A DNA stretch of 64,000 nt from CAWCCP01 sp963701245 (lineage in GTDB: Bacteria; Patescibacteriota; Saccharimonadia; Saccharimonadales; UBA4665). Where the stretch lies: the NCBI GenBank assembly GCA_963701245.1, contig OY969576.1:62001-126000 (forward strand), read 5' to 3'. Position 1 is the first letter of the stretch; the number at the start of each line of letters is the position of its first letter. Made by a program: the position numbers and the translations under genes. A model generated the notes under the pieces. The model was not told the origin of the DNA. It was given only the letters and a program-made list of their open reading frames with translations, and ran no database searches. Positions 33,164 through 41,777 of the stretch are shown piece after piece.

Positions 33164-34425
33164 TCATGACGATGCTAAAGAATTAATCGGTTTAATTTCA
33201 GATACATTTTGGTTCGTTGTTTCCATTTCCTCCGCTTTTTCATTAGTGATCCTTGGGAGGTTGATATAAAAACTACTCCCCTTGCCTAGCTCGCTTTCTA
33301 CCCAGATTCGACCGTCATAAAGTTCTATAATCTTACGGCAAATGAACAAACCTAAACCAGTACCACCAATGGTGCGGGTGGCTGAATTATCCACACGATA
33401 AAATTTTTGGAACAAATGTGGAACATCGTCTGATGGAATGCCAGGACCGGTATCGCGAACATAGGCTTGAACGACTTGGTTATCGCCAGTGAGTCCTAGT
33501 GTAATTTTACCGTCTGGCGTATATTTGACGGCATTATCGAATAAGTTGGTGATTACTTCACGCATGCGATCTGCGTCGGCATACACATAATATAAAGGCC
33601 GAATAACTTTCTCTCCGGCAGCTTCTTGTGAGGCATTAATTAAATTACTAGAGCCGACATTAAAATCGACAAACAGTCCTTTTTCTCTGCTGCAAACCGC
33701 AGGTCGCTGGTTAACTGTTCTAAGAAACCACCAAACTCCATAATTGTAGGGTGTGAAGTTAAACGGCCATCTTCAGCTTTGGCGCTGGTTAAGAGGTCTT
33801 GGAAAAGCTGACCTAAATGTTGAGTCGAGGCATGGGCTTTTTCCAAGTAGTCCCTAGCCCGATTATCGATGGTAGAAACTTTTTCATTTAAAGCTAAGGC
33901 CAAATAACCTTCGATCGCAGCAACTGGTGTACGCATTTCGTGACTGGCAGTACTAATAAAATCACCCCGCTGTTTTTCCTCGGCCCTTTCTTCACTTACA
34001 TTTCGAAAGACTGCAACGGCCGCAGTCACCTTATGGTCTTCGTTAAGTAGCGGCGTAATGCTCAAGCTAATGGGAATTTGCTTCTTCTCACGGTTAAGCA
34101 GTATGGCTTTGTGGTCACGGATGGTTTTGTCGGTGTGGAATATCCGATTGAACGGGTCCTCGCTACTTTTGATCTGTTCACCTTTTTCATCGACAAGTGT
34201 CATGACGTTTAATACATTTATGCCAGTAGCTTCATCTACTGGCCAACCGCTAATTGAACTTGCGCCGGGGTTACACAGTTGAATCGTGAGCTGGCTGTCA
34301 ATTAAAATAACGCCGTCTTCGATGTTATTGATGATAACTTCGAAACGCAGCTTTGTATCACCCAAATCTTTTGTAAGGGTGCCGTTTGTGCTGCTATTCG
34401 TTTGATGCTTAGGTTTCCAAAACAT
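33164..34425 (-). pseudogene. Soluble PAS-histidine kinase interrupted by a -1 frameshift
   Basis: Two frames together make one kinase. The first (34425 to about 33680) has a PAS domain (about residues 26-145) and a DHp helix with His162 in STASHEMRTP. The second (to 33164) has the ATPase domain: NLFDNAVKYTPDG (N-box), DTGPGIP (D/G1), GGTGLGLFICRKI (G2). They meet at an A5 run (complement of 33680-33684): one extra A gives FAAEKKGLFVDFNVG and restores a full kinase with no membrane part. It may be a sequencing indel, a recent mutation, or -1 slippage at AAA-AAG. The response regulator gene follows, so a working pair is expected if the frame is intact. Confidence 0.8.
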
Positions 34426-34619
34426 AAATAGATTTCACCAAGGCATGGCTAATCGTTGATATTGGCAAACGATATATGAAATGTGTATGCATACCGATTC
34501 TTGCTTTCATTATCGTGGCCTAAGCATATTAAAGCAATGCCCTTATCCTTATTTTACGATTCTGGACGGTTCTTAACAGATATGATACGATAGCCGAGCT
34601 GAATGTCTTAGACATCTGT

Positions 34620-34696
34620 GGCCCCTTCGTCTAGTGGTCAAGGACATCAGGTTCTCATCCTGAAGATCGCGGGTTCGACCCCCGCAGGGGTCACCA
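34620..34696 (+). tRNA. tRNA-Glu (anticodon CTC)
   Basis: Acceptor GGCCCCT pairs with AGGGGTC (one G-U), the anticodon stem TCAGG/CCTGA encloses a loop with CTC, and the T-loop is GGGTTCGACCCCC. CCA is encoded. It marks the left edge of the accessory region, and tRNA genes are common integration sites, though I found no second copy of its 3' end. Confidence 0.93.
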
Positions 34697-34742
34697 TTCT
34701 GTTTGTGCTTAACAATTGTATTTTTGTTACAATGTAATTCCT

Positions 34743-35030
34743 ATGGCTGATAATGTCACCAAAGATGATTTGGATGAAGCCCTTAGTAAGGGGTTTGATG
34801 GTATATATGAGAAGCTAACAAAGCATTTTGATGAACGTTTTGATGTTATAGAAACCAACATAGCAGAACTTAACAAAAAATATGATCATCTTATCAGTAC
34901 GCTTGATACATTCCTAAAACGGCTTGATGATGTCGAAACAGATAACCAAGCTCGTGATGTTCAACTTGCTAGACTTGAGCGTTGGATCGAGCAAATTGCT
35001 GCAAAAACTGGTGTCAAGTTAGAATATTAG
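34743..35030 (+). CDS. Small coiled-coil protein of unknown function
   Basis: 95 residues from ATG 34743 (a TTG at 34716 would add 9 unlikely residues). The chain is almost wholly helical with heptad-like patterns: DDLDEALSKGFDGIYEKL, then HFDERFDVIETNIAELNKKYDHL and LDTFLKRLDDVE, ending in LARLERWIEQIA. Proteins of this kind are frequent beside accessory regions of candidate-phyla genomes, but no function is known to me. TACAAT is 9 bases before the ATG. Confidence 0.65.
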   Translation: MADNVTKDDLDEALSKGFDGIYEKLTKHFDERFDVIETNIAELNKKYDHLISTLDTFLKRLDDVETDNQARDVQLARLERWIEQIAAKTGVKLEY

Positions 35031-35265
35031 GTTTACACGGCTATAGTAGACGTTAACAACTGCCGTTCCCATTCAATAATTTATTCCAGCGTAATATCTC
35101 CGAACAGACAAAGTTCCAATTCGTTTCTATGAGGTTCACTAGAAATAATTCTACAGAGGTAGATACGCTGATTGGTGTGTTGCCTCTTTTTGTTTTCTAA
35201 CAGATCACGAACCTGTAAACTTAAATGAATTCTAGAATTTAATTAACTAAATCACAAGTATATTG

Positions 35266-35271
35266 TATAAT
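35266..35271 (+). promoter_or_regulatory. -10 element before GTG 35278
   Basis: TATAAT with TG before it, 6 bases ahead of an in-frame GTG. The TTG at 35263 overlaps it, so translation more likely starts at 35278. Confidence 0.5.
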
Positions 35272-35277
35272 ATATTA

Positions 35278-36548
35278 GTGATTGCCTCACCATTTGAAAT
35301 AGATACTTTTCGCCAAAGTGTAGATGATATGTCTCTACGCCTAGAACAAGGAGATGGTCGTTGTGCCGCGATGGGTTTAGGCATTATAGCCGCTGCTGTT
35401 TCGCGAGTTGACACTAGGGCTCAGGCCTATGATCTGGTCGATATTAGATCGGATGAACTAGGTCTAACCGCGAATGAGACTTTTTTCCCTGGCAAATACT
35501 TGCATTTCTGGGTGACATGTAAGCACTTTCTCGAGCTCGTTCAATAGGCGATGTTGTTGGGACATATAAGTTAGAACTTGCCTCCGGGGTTGATATTAAA
35601 GATATAGATGTCGGTAGATACCTAATAGGACTTGCTGCTGCTGGTGATCGAGCCGCTTTTCCGTTAGTTCGGGAGCATATTCTGGCGCTTCACGGCGATC
35701 CTGAAATGGTCTATGGGCGTACGCGCAGAGTGGAACTGTTATATAAGGCTGGTGATGAGGAAGCTATCGATTTAGCCGTATCCACTGTCCATGACGCGAG
35801 AGAATACGCACTCAGTGACCCGAGCGATTCGTATAGCGGTTATCAAAAGATTGACAATAGTTTATGGGGAATAGGTGGCCGTATGATCAAAAGACGCCAA
35901 ATCGAGAGACTTGGAGAAGTTATGGTGCTTATTGGCGATCCTGTCTATGAAGCTCGAGTATTATCAGAGTTATATGCTTCTGGACAAGACCCGACTGGCG
36001 AGGCGGCAGAAAGAGTGATGCGCATTTTTGATGTTAAGGGCGTAGAATCTTTGCGGGTAGCCCGCGATGCTATGAAAGTCTTTGATACGCTTGTTGCTGG
36101 AGGCTACGAGCCCGCCATCGCTACATATGAAGAACTTCTTATTCATTCACCGCTGGAAATGAATGATGAAAACCAGAATGAGGTTGTGAAATCTCTGATT
36201 GCCTTAGCGAAAGCTGGCGTGTCGGATGCTGAAGAGAAACTTATTGAGCTAACTAAGACTAATGATCCTGACTTCGTGCTTTCCTCATTGCTAGATATTG
36301 GTTTCCATGATTATGTTTATGAACAGGCCTCACGACTATTCGGTCAAAGACCCTCACGTTTCTTATTGAAGACTATGCTATCAGCAAAATTTACTACCCA
36401 ACAGTGGACAGAGCTATGGGACTTGCCTATTGGTGACTCTGTTATTGACGAACGCCCCGGTGGAGATATCTATTATCGAGCTAAAGATGTTCTGATGCTT
36501 GCAGGGCATCTGACTGGTAACGAAATACTTCTTGAGAGGCAAGATTAA
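35278..36548 (+). pseudogene. Repeat-type helical protein split by a frameshift
   Basis: One frame runs from GTG 35278 to a stop at 35547; the next opens at about 35522 and runs to 36548 and would continue the same kind of chain (SRARSIGDVVGTYK onwards). One extra T in the TTT near 35526 would join them into about 423 residues. The product is mostly helical with recurring Ala/Leu/Glu pairs (EEAIDLAVSTV, YEARVLSELY, GVSDAEEKLIEL), resembling HEAT or TPR-like repeats. I do not recognise a family. It may be a broken accessory gene or an indel in the sequence. Confidence 0.5.
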
Positions 36549-36792
36549 CCCCTGACCTTAAATCTAAGCCCAAAAGATACAATGTAGTGGCGTAAGTGTG
36601 TACCTTGGATTGGGCATAAACTAGGCAGCGTAATCTAATGCCTTGTCAGTTCATAACATACGGCTACCATATTACTCCATCTCAGTGTCTCCTCTTTTAG
36701 TGGCTGTAAAATTTTCTGAATATGGGTCGCTATACTGACTTTTAAAAAGCAACTTTGTTATAAGCTCATATCCATGATCGGTAACTAACTTT
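36549..36792 (+). other. 244-base gap between two convergent accessory genes
   Basis: I see no reading frame, RNA or clear terminator here. Confidence 0.4.
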
Positions 36793-37707
36793 TTAGTTTC
36801 CACTTGCAGGTAGCACTACATCCAATAATTTGGTTGCCACAAATGCATTAAATCTAGTCAGTATTTCTACATTGGGCTTATGGCCCTCAGGTATCGTTTC
36901 GTCGTATATGTCTAGGTCTCGATAGTCCATTTCGAAGAGTGCAGCCGGGTCACCTGTTTTTTGGTATTTGCCAATACGTTTTTTTGCTGCTCTAAACTGA
37001 CCAGTGTTGCCATAATAATCTAAAAAACCGCCCCGGTGATCAACTTCCTCATCGGGCACGTTTCGTGCCAAGACCCTCATCTCATCCGTGAGTGCGCTTC
37101 CTCCAACGACAAAAGCAGGACCATGGGCAATAATGAAGTGATGATCACGTGGCCAAAGTCCTCGAGCAATTATATTCAAAAATTTCCTACCACGCGGATA
37201 ATATGCACGAGAGTTTGGGAGTATTCCTGGTTCTTTATTATCGTTTACGTGCCTATATGCAGTTGCGTAATCATCGGTACCTGGGTATTGTACGGCTATG
37301 AGGTCCGGAGTATTAGTCAATACAAGAAATCCAAGATTCGTAGCCGGATATCTCAACCATGTTTTATCGTAACAGCCAGGTATCATACCTCGTTTGTTGT
37401 ACTTATCATAAGGAGTATCCACCATTCCCCCATTAACAGCATGAGGTAGTCTATTATAGCGTTCGTCTTCTTCAGCCGGGTCCTTAAGCATGCAGGCCAC
37501 GCCTCCCGTCACGTCATCTAACCACTCGACAACTACTAGTGGTCTTATGCCATCTAAACCCCTGTATCCAGTTGGGGGTCTATCTGTCACCTGACGAAAA
37601 CGTTCAGTATCCATGATTTGGACGCCCCAAGCAGTATTTCCTGCTTCTGGAAGTTCCAAACTGTGCACTGCTTTGAGCATGGGCACGTCAGTCGGCACGA
37701 CTCTCAT
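36793..37707 (-). CDS. Protein of unknown function
   Basis: About 304 residues from ATG 37707 (the frame is open to 37746, but those codons overlap the promoter). No membrane helix or signal is seen. The chain is soluble and rich in aromatic and charged residues, with possible motifs NTPDLIAVQYPGTDDYATAY, FIIAHGPAFVVGGSALTDEM and FEMDYRDLDIYDETIPEG. The AHGP and GxxDY-type patches hint at an enzyme, but I cannot name a family. An IS66-type element sits 4 bases upstream of its -35 box without damaging the promoter. Confidence 0.55.
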   Translation of the reverse strand: MRVVPTDVPMLKAVHSLELPEAGNTAWGVQIMDTERFRQVTDRPPTGYRGLDGIRPLVVVEWLDDVTGGVACMLKDPAEEDERYNRLPHAVNGGMVDTPYDKYNKRGMIPGCYDKTWLRYPATNLGFLVLTNTPDLIAVQYPGTDDYATAYRHVNDNKEPGILPNSRAYYPRGRKFLNIIARGLWPRDHHFIIAHGPAFVVGGSALTDEMRVLARNVPDEEVDHRGGFLDYYGNTGQFRAAKKRIGKYQKTGDPAALFEMDYRDLDIYDETIPEGHKPNVEILTRFNAFVATKLLDVVLPASGN

Positions 37708-37717
37708 AATATTTAAT

Positions 37718-37746
37718 ATTATAATATGAATCAAGACGAATGGCAA
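37718..37746 (-). promoter_or_regulatory. Promoter of the unknown gene ending at 36,793
   Basis: On the minus strand TTGCCA (complement of 37741-37746), 17 bases, TATAAT (complement of 37718-37723), then 10 bases to ATG 37707. The IS66 target duplication begins at 37750, just outside. Confidence 0.6.
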
Positions 37747-37757
37747 TTATTGACTGT

Positions 37758-39259
37758 GTAACCGCTCACTACCCCAAAGCAGCTAATGCCTTAAAGTAAC
37801 CTCCAGGGTTACTGCGCCACGTAGTGGTGCAGATAGATAAGATAGTACTTAGTGCCTTGGCTCCTTTTCGGTTTGACTGCCAAAGGAACGTTTACGCTTC
37901 AACACGAGCTGTCTCAGATCACGTTCGGCTCGGTTGTTGTCACAAGGAGTGTCATAGAGCAAGCAAGTAAATAACTTGGCAGGGCCAGCTCTTCCGAGCT
38001 GAGCCTTCAATTTCTTGAGTTTCTTAGGTTCGTTGAGGCTCATTGGTAGTAAAACATAGAGACGTTGCCACAGTTGGTTGGCTTGTAGCTGTCTCATTGC
38101 CAGATCATATGGTGCACTAAGATAGTGTCTTAAATCCTGGTAAATGGCAGCAAACTGTTCGTACCACCAGGTGACGTCAGGTAGTTGTTCTTCGGATAGG
38201 TTGTCATTGTAGCGCAGATCACGGATAACCCGATATAGATGGGCCCAGCAGAGCTGCTGGATGCCTGGGAGTGATCGATACGCTCCATAGTCATCACTGA
38301 TTCGTACACCACTAAACTGTGCCCCGAATAGGTTTTTTGCATGCTGCGTTCCTCGACTGTTGGCCAGTACATAACAGACCTTTTCACTGTGAGCGTCGCT
38401 TAAGCTCCAGGCATGGCCCAGTCCATTGTTTTGTTGAATTGCCCAGGGTGTTTCATCGGCATGGACTGCTGAAGAGCTACGGATGTCAGTCTTCAGTTGT
38501 TCGTACGCCGGTAACCACGTCTGGTGTTGCTTACTAAGAACTAAGGCAATCTCGCCGTCTGAAACAGTCATGCCGTACAAGCTGCGGAGTAGTTCTGTGA
38601 AGCCGTGGTAGCTCATGCCCATCACACTTACCAGGTGACAAATAAGCAGACGAGCATTAGAACCAAGTTGGACGGTCTGGCCACCTAACTCACGGCCAGC
38701 AGTAGCCTTGCCGCATTGGGTACAAACACCACGCTCAATAATGTATTGGGTGACCAGGTGTGGCATGTAATCCGGTGTGAGCCCGGGTAGCGGAACATCT
38801 TCCTGGTAGCGTTCATGCTGGGAAATGCGAGTCAGTCGACCACCACATACACAATACCCAACCGGTACAAGTTCAGTGGCGGTAATGGCACTAGCTGGTG
38901 GCAAAGGGCGACGGTAGGAGTTTTTAGTTCGAGCTGGTCGAGGGCCGGCGTTGTTGTCCCTGACAGCTGGCGTACCAGTCGGTGGCCGGCGCTTCTTACC
39001 GAATACCATGGTTTGGAGCTCAGCTATCTGAATTTGTAGGTTTGCTACCTGCTGCTGTAGTTCATCCCGCTGATACGTCACCAAGTTCAGTGCTTCGGTC
39101 AGGTCACTCACTTGCTGTCGGTCGCGGCGATGCAATGTCTGCAGATTGCGCAGTTCGGTCAACCGCCTGGTAACTTCGCTGGAAGTGAGCTTTTTACGTG
39201 ACATATTTGTTTTCTGGGATTACCCACTCAAGTTTAGCATGAGGGTAGTGAGCGGTTAC
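37758..39259 (-). mobile_element. Complete IS66-family insertion sequence
   Basis: A 1,502-base element with perfect 17-base inverted ends, GTAACCGCTCACTACCC at 37758-37774 and its complement at 39243-39259. Both flanks carry the same 8 bases, TTGACTGT (37750-37757 and 39260-39267), the duplication size known for IS66. The ends start GTAA, as in the family. It carries only the tnpC-type transposase; the tnpA and tnpB genes of larger members are absent. Intact ends and duplication imply recent insertion. Confidence 0.95.
37849..39204 (-). CDS. tnpC: IS66-family transposase (TnpC), C-terminus altered by frameshift
   Basis: 451 residues: N-terminal coiled coil (about 13-68), a Lys/Arg/Pro linker with GKKRRPP, a zinc-finger-like Cys set (118, 120, 161, 164), and the DDE catalytic core with Asp250 (VHADETPW), Asp near 304 (DDYGAYR) and Glu in NNRAERDLRQL. 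The frame ends oddly at QTEKEPRH. In the -1 frame the family C-terminus continues (GAKALSTILSI) to a TAG at 37769-37771 inside the left inverted repeat. One extra A in the A4 run (complement of 37865-37868) would restore it. Confidence 0.9.
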   Translation of the reverse strand: MSRKKLTSSEVTRRLTELRNLQTLHRRDRQQVSDLTEALNLVTYQRDELQQQVANLQIQIAELQTMVFGKKRRPPTGTPAVRDNNAGPRPARTKNSYRRPLPPASAITATELVPVGYCVCGGRLTRISQHERYQEDVPLPGLTPDYMPHLVTQYIIERGVCTQCGKATAGRELGGQTVQLGSNARLLICHLVSVMGMSYHGFTELLRSLYGMTVSDGEIALVLSKQHQTWLPAYEQLKTDIRSSSAVHADETPWAIQQNNGLGHAWSLSDAHSEKVCYVLANSRGTQHAKNLFGAQFSGVRISDDYGAYRSLPGIQQLCWAHLYRVIRDLRYNDNLSEEQLPDVTWWYEQFAAIYQDLRHYLSAPYDLAMRQLQANQLWQRLYVLLPMSLNEPKKLKKLKAQLGRAGPAKLFTCLLYDTPCDNNRAERDLRQLVLKRKRSFGSQTEKEPRH

Positions 39260-39420
39260 TTGACTGTAGGGACTGGGATTAAAGCCCTGCATATTTACCT
39301 ATTCTCTTACACTTCCAAACGGAACTTGTTTGATAATTATCTGCTCCATGTTGGTCATAGTCGCCGGTACTACCGTAAGCTCGTCTTACCTGTCATATCT
39401 GGAGCAGAACACAGATCGAC

Positions 39421-40137
39421 CTACTGATTTGAGCGGTTGCCTAGGTATTGCCAATGCCACGGCTCAGCTCGCATATTAAACTCGTTGCCTTCAAGCCAAG
39501 ACTCGTAAAAGCCAAAGCCTCTAGCGTGTTTGCGTAGCCACGCATACTCTACCGTATCTCTGAAGTCTTCTGGGTGATTGTCCGATGGCGAGCCGTCTAC
39601 GGTCTTAAAATCAATCGCTGCCTTGCTTGCTATGGTGTGTTGTGAGTAGTTGGGCGGTGACGCCTGGCGAATAGTCTTGGCTATATCGCCACCATAGTTG
39701 TTCGTGAGCCAGTTAATGAATACGATCACTTGATAGGCTGGAGATCGGTAGCATGCTAGTACAAGTAGACTGCGATCAGGACTATCTACCATGAACGTTT
39801 CGTTCATGCGCGTGTATGCTTCAAAGATATGGCGTGGCACGTATTTGTCATCCAGGGTTCTCTGGTCACCGTTCTCCGTATATTGCTGTCCGCTCAATTT
39901 CACAAGATCATCAGGCACTGGTTCTAAATCTCCCGCGTAGGGAGTTTTTACGCCATAGTCTATTGGCTCAAGATCTACGATTTGGTCAACAATGGATTGC
40001 TGACCAGTCGTTAATTCGGCTTTAAGTCTATCGAGTGTAACAGTGGGTGTTAGTATGTCTTGCTCTTTGAGGGAGGCGAAAGTTGCAGCGAACGTCTCTA
40101 GGACTGATGGGTCAAAAGATTGTACAGGACTGTTCAT
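39421..40137 (-). CDS. VanY/M15-type D,D-carboxypeptidase
   Basis: About 238 residues. Motifs of zinc peptidase family M15B are present: CYRSPAYQ near 130, SQHTIASKAAIDF (normally S-x-H-x2-G-x-A-x-D, here Ser replaces Gly), and a final EPWHWQYLG with the Glu and zinc-binding His. Such enzymes trim D-Ala from peptidoglycan stem peptides. There is no signal peptide, so it may act inside the cell, be released by lysis, or be exported with help. ATG 40137 is chosen because TAGAGT lies 7 bases upstream; the frame is open to 40170. Confidence 0.8.
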   Translation of the reverse strand: MNSPVQSFDPSVLETFAATFASLKEQDILTPTVTLDRLKAELTTGQQSIVDQIVDLEPIDYGVKTPYAGDLEPVPDDLVKLSGQQYTENGDQRTLDDKYVPRHIFEAYTRMNETFMVDSPDRSLLVLACYRSPAYQVIVFINWLTNNYGGDIAKTIRQASPPNYSQHTIASKAAIDFKTVDGSPSDNHPEDFRDTVEYAWLRKHARGFGFYESWLEGNEFNMRAEPWHWQYLGNRSNQ

Positions 40138-40201
40138 AGCCCTAACTCTACAGGAAATAGAGGGAAACAACGACTACTTGTACGCAAGGTCTAATTGCCG
40201 C

Positions 40202-40744
40202 TTAAACTTCTTCTATTGCTGTTAAAAATAGTTGGTACGTATCGTCGTGACCTTCCTCTAAGGAAGGTATTCGAATTGCATCATGTCGTTCCGCTAACGT
40301 CTTACTCATATCGTCGTAAAGCTTTTCAATAACCAGCAGATCGGCTTCGGTCAATGGATCGGTGCCTACTTCGCCCCATGTTCTCCGTTTGAGTAGACGC
40401 TGTATTGCCTCCTCTCGCTTGGTCACGAGCACGACTTCAAAGAACTGAGCGTTCACCTTTCTTGCAATATCCTCGAACGCTCTTTGGTGCGTGACATTCG
40501 TAGGCAGACATGGAACTACGACATCATGACCAGACGCTAGGTGTGTAGTGATTATGACCTTACCAAGTTCAAAAAGAAGTTGTCGGGCCTCGTCTTCGTA
40601 TTTGAGCCACTGACCGAGCATGACAATAATTTCATCGCCCTCAAGATCCATTGCCAGAGGATGCTCAGCTATGTATCTTTTTGCTAGCGTAGTTTTGCCA
40701 ATTCCGGCAAAGCCGTCAAGAAGGATCAGTTTTGGTCTGTGCAT
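40202..40744 (-). CDS. P-loop kinase-like ATPase (AAA_33/zeta-toxin-like fold)
   Basis: 180 residues. Walker A DGFAGIGKTTLAKRY near 10-24, then a central VVVPCLPTNVTHQRAFEDIARK that looks like the lid/substrate region of small-molecule kinases, and VVLVTKREEAIQRLLKRR. Related folds phosphorylate nucleosides, antibiotics or UDP-sugars; the substrate cannot be told. TATACT lies 6 bases before the ATG (complement of 40751-40756), a leaderless arrangement. Confidence 0.72.
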   Translation of the reverse strand: MHRPKLILLDGFAGIGKTTLAKRYIAEHPLAMDLEGDEIIVMLGQWLKYEDEARQLLFELGKVIITTHLASGHDVVVPCLPTNVTHQRAFEDIARKVNAQFFEVVLVTKREEAIQRLLKRRTWGEVGTDPLTEADLLVIEKLYDDMSKTLAERHDAIRIPSLEEGHDDTYQLFLTAIEEV

Positions 40745-40859
40745 GAGGCCAGTATACGTTACGGCGAGAAGAGATATGAAATGGGGTCTAGGAGTAAGAC
40801 CGAAGTCTGTAGTACTTTAGAGGATTTATGGTTCCAGCTACCTTTGGTATCATGTGAAT

Positions 40860-41588
40860 ATGAAAATAGCTGTTGTCACAGGGGCGAGTAGAGGCATCGG
40901 GAAAGCTATAGCAATAGAGCTGTCACAAGCTGGTTATGAAGTGCACGGGACCTATAGCACCTCCAAAGACGAGGCTGATAAGATAACGGCAAAACATAAC
41001 ATTATTTTTCACCAGGCTGACTTATCTAAGCGAGAAAGTACTCTAAAGCTTGCGAATGAGCTCTCGGTCCTTTCGGTTGACGCATTAGTTAACAATGCTG
41101 GAATCTGGGAAATGGATAAGCCATTAAATATGGACTACGCTACATGGGATAGAACGCTCGAGGTTAATCTCACTGCTCCGCTAATCCTCTCCACCGCAAT
41201 CGGAAAGATAATGCCAAGGGGTAGTTGTATAGTAAATATCTCTAGTACTGATGGCATGACCGGTGGTTATGACGGACTGAGCTACTCTGCCAGCAAAGCA
41301 GGCTTAATCAGCATTACAAAAAGCCTAGGTAATACACTTGGCTCCAAGGGCGTTCGTGTCAATGCCATCGCTCCTGGTTGGATTGATACGGAAATGGTCA
41401 CTGGTGAAATAGCTGAATCTACTGCAACCTCAATACCGCTAGGTCGCAATGGTAAGCCAGGAGAAATTGCATCACTAGTGGAATTCCTGGTGTCGGATAA
41501 AGCGAGTTATATAAATGGCGAGACTATAGTTATAGATGGCGGCTTATTCAATACTGATGATGTCTTGAAGAAAGAATCTGGTTATTAG
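40860..41588 (+). CDS. Short-chain dehydrogenase/reductase (FabG-like)
   Basis: 242 residues of classical SDR type: cofactor loop VTGASRGIGKAIA near 6-18, NNAGIWE near 80, catalytic Ser in VNISSTDG near 128, and YSASKAG with Tyr and Lys near 142-146; VNAIAPGWIDTEM and YINGETIVIDGG complete the fold. It likely reduces a carbonyl with NAD(P)H. No fatty-acid genes are near, so a FabG role is doubtful. GTG 40854 overlaps the spacer; TATCAT ends 6 bases before ATG 40860. Confidence 0.85.
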   Translation: MKIAVVTGASRGIGKAIAIELSQAGYEVHGTYSTSKDEADKITAKHNIIFHQADLSKRESTLKLANELSVLSVDALVNNAGIWEMDKPLNMDYATWDRTLEVNLTAPLILSTAIGKIMPRGSCIVNISSTDGMTGGYDGLSYSASKAGLISITKSLGNTLGSKGVRVNAIAPGWIDTEMVTGEIAESTATSIPLGRNGKPGEIASLVEFLVSDKASYINGETIVIDGGLFNTDDVLKKESGY

Positions 41589-41777
41589 GTCAGGTGCTCT
41601 ACTGGTTGGCGGCTCAAATGATCACCGTCCTTGGCACGGTAATTTCAGAGACGATTCCATATCGACACAACTAAGGTTACCAAATGAACATAACGGATAC
41701 GGACTAGTGCATGCGCTAATCCTTTTATTTTTATCACCCCCGTTTTTGGTTCCTGTCTCTTTTGATATGATGTGATG
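41589..41777 (+). other. Gap with the promoter of the P1 peptidase gene
   Basis: No gene. TATGAT at 41766-41771 is 6 bases before ATG 41778. Confidence 0.4.

Noticed and set aside
33680..33684. Confident programmed -1 frameshift in the kinase gene
   Set aside because: The slippery site is imperfect, no downstream stimulating stem is evident, and other single-base losses nearby favour an indel.
34620..34696. Attachment site duplicate of tRNA-Glu at the far island end
   Set aside because: I found no second copy of the tRNA 3' end near 48 kb and no integrase gene.
39146..39427. 93-codon plus-strand frame over the right end of the IS66 element
   Set aside because: It crosses the inverted repeat and target duplication and has no protein-like pattern; it is a chance frame.
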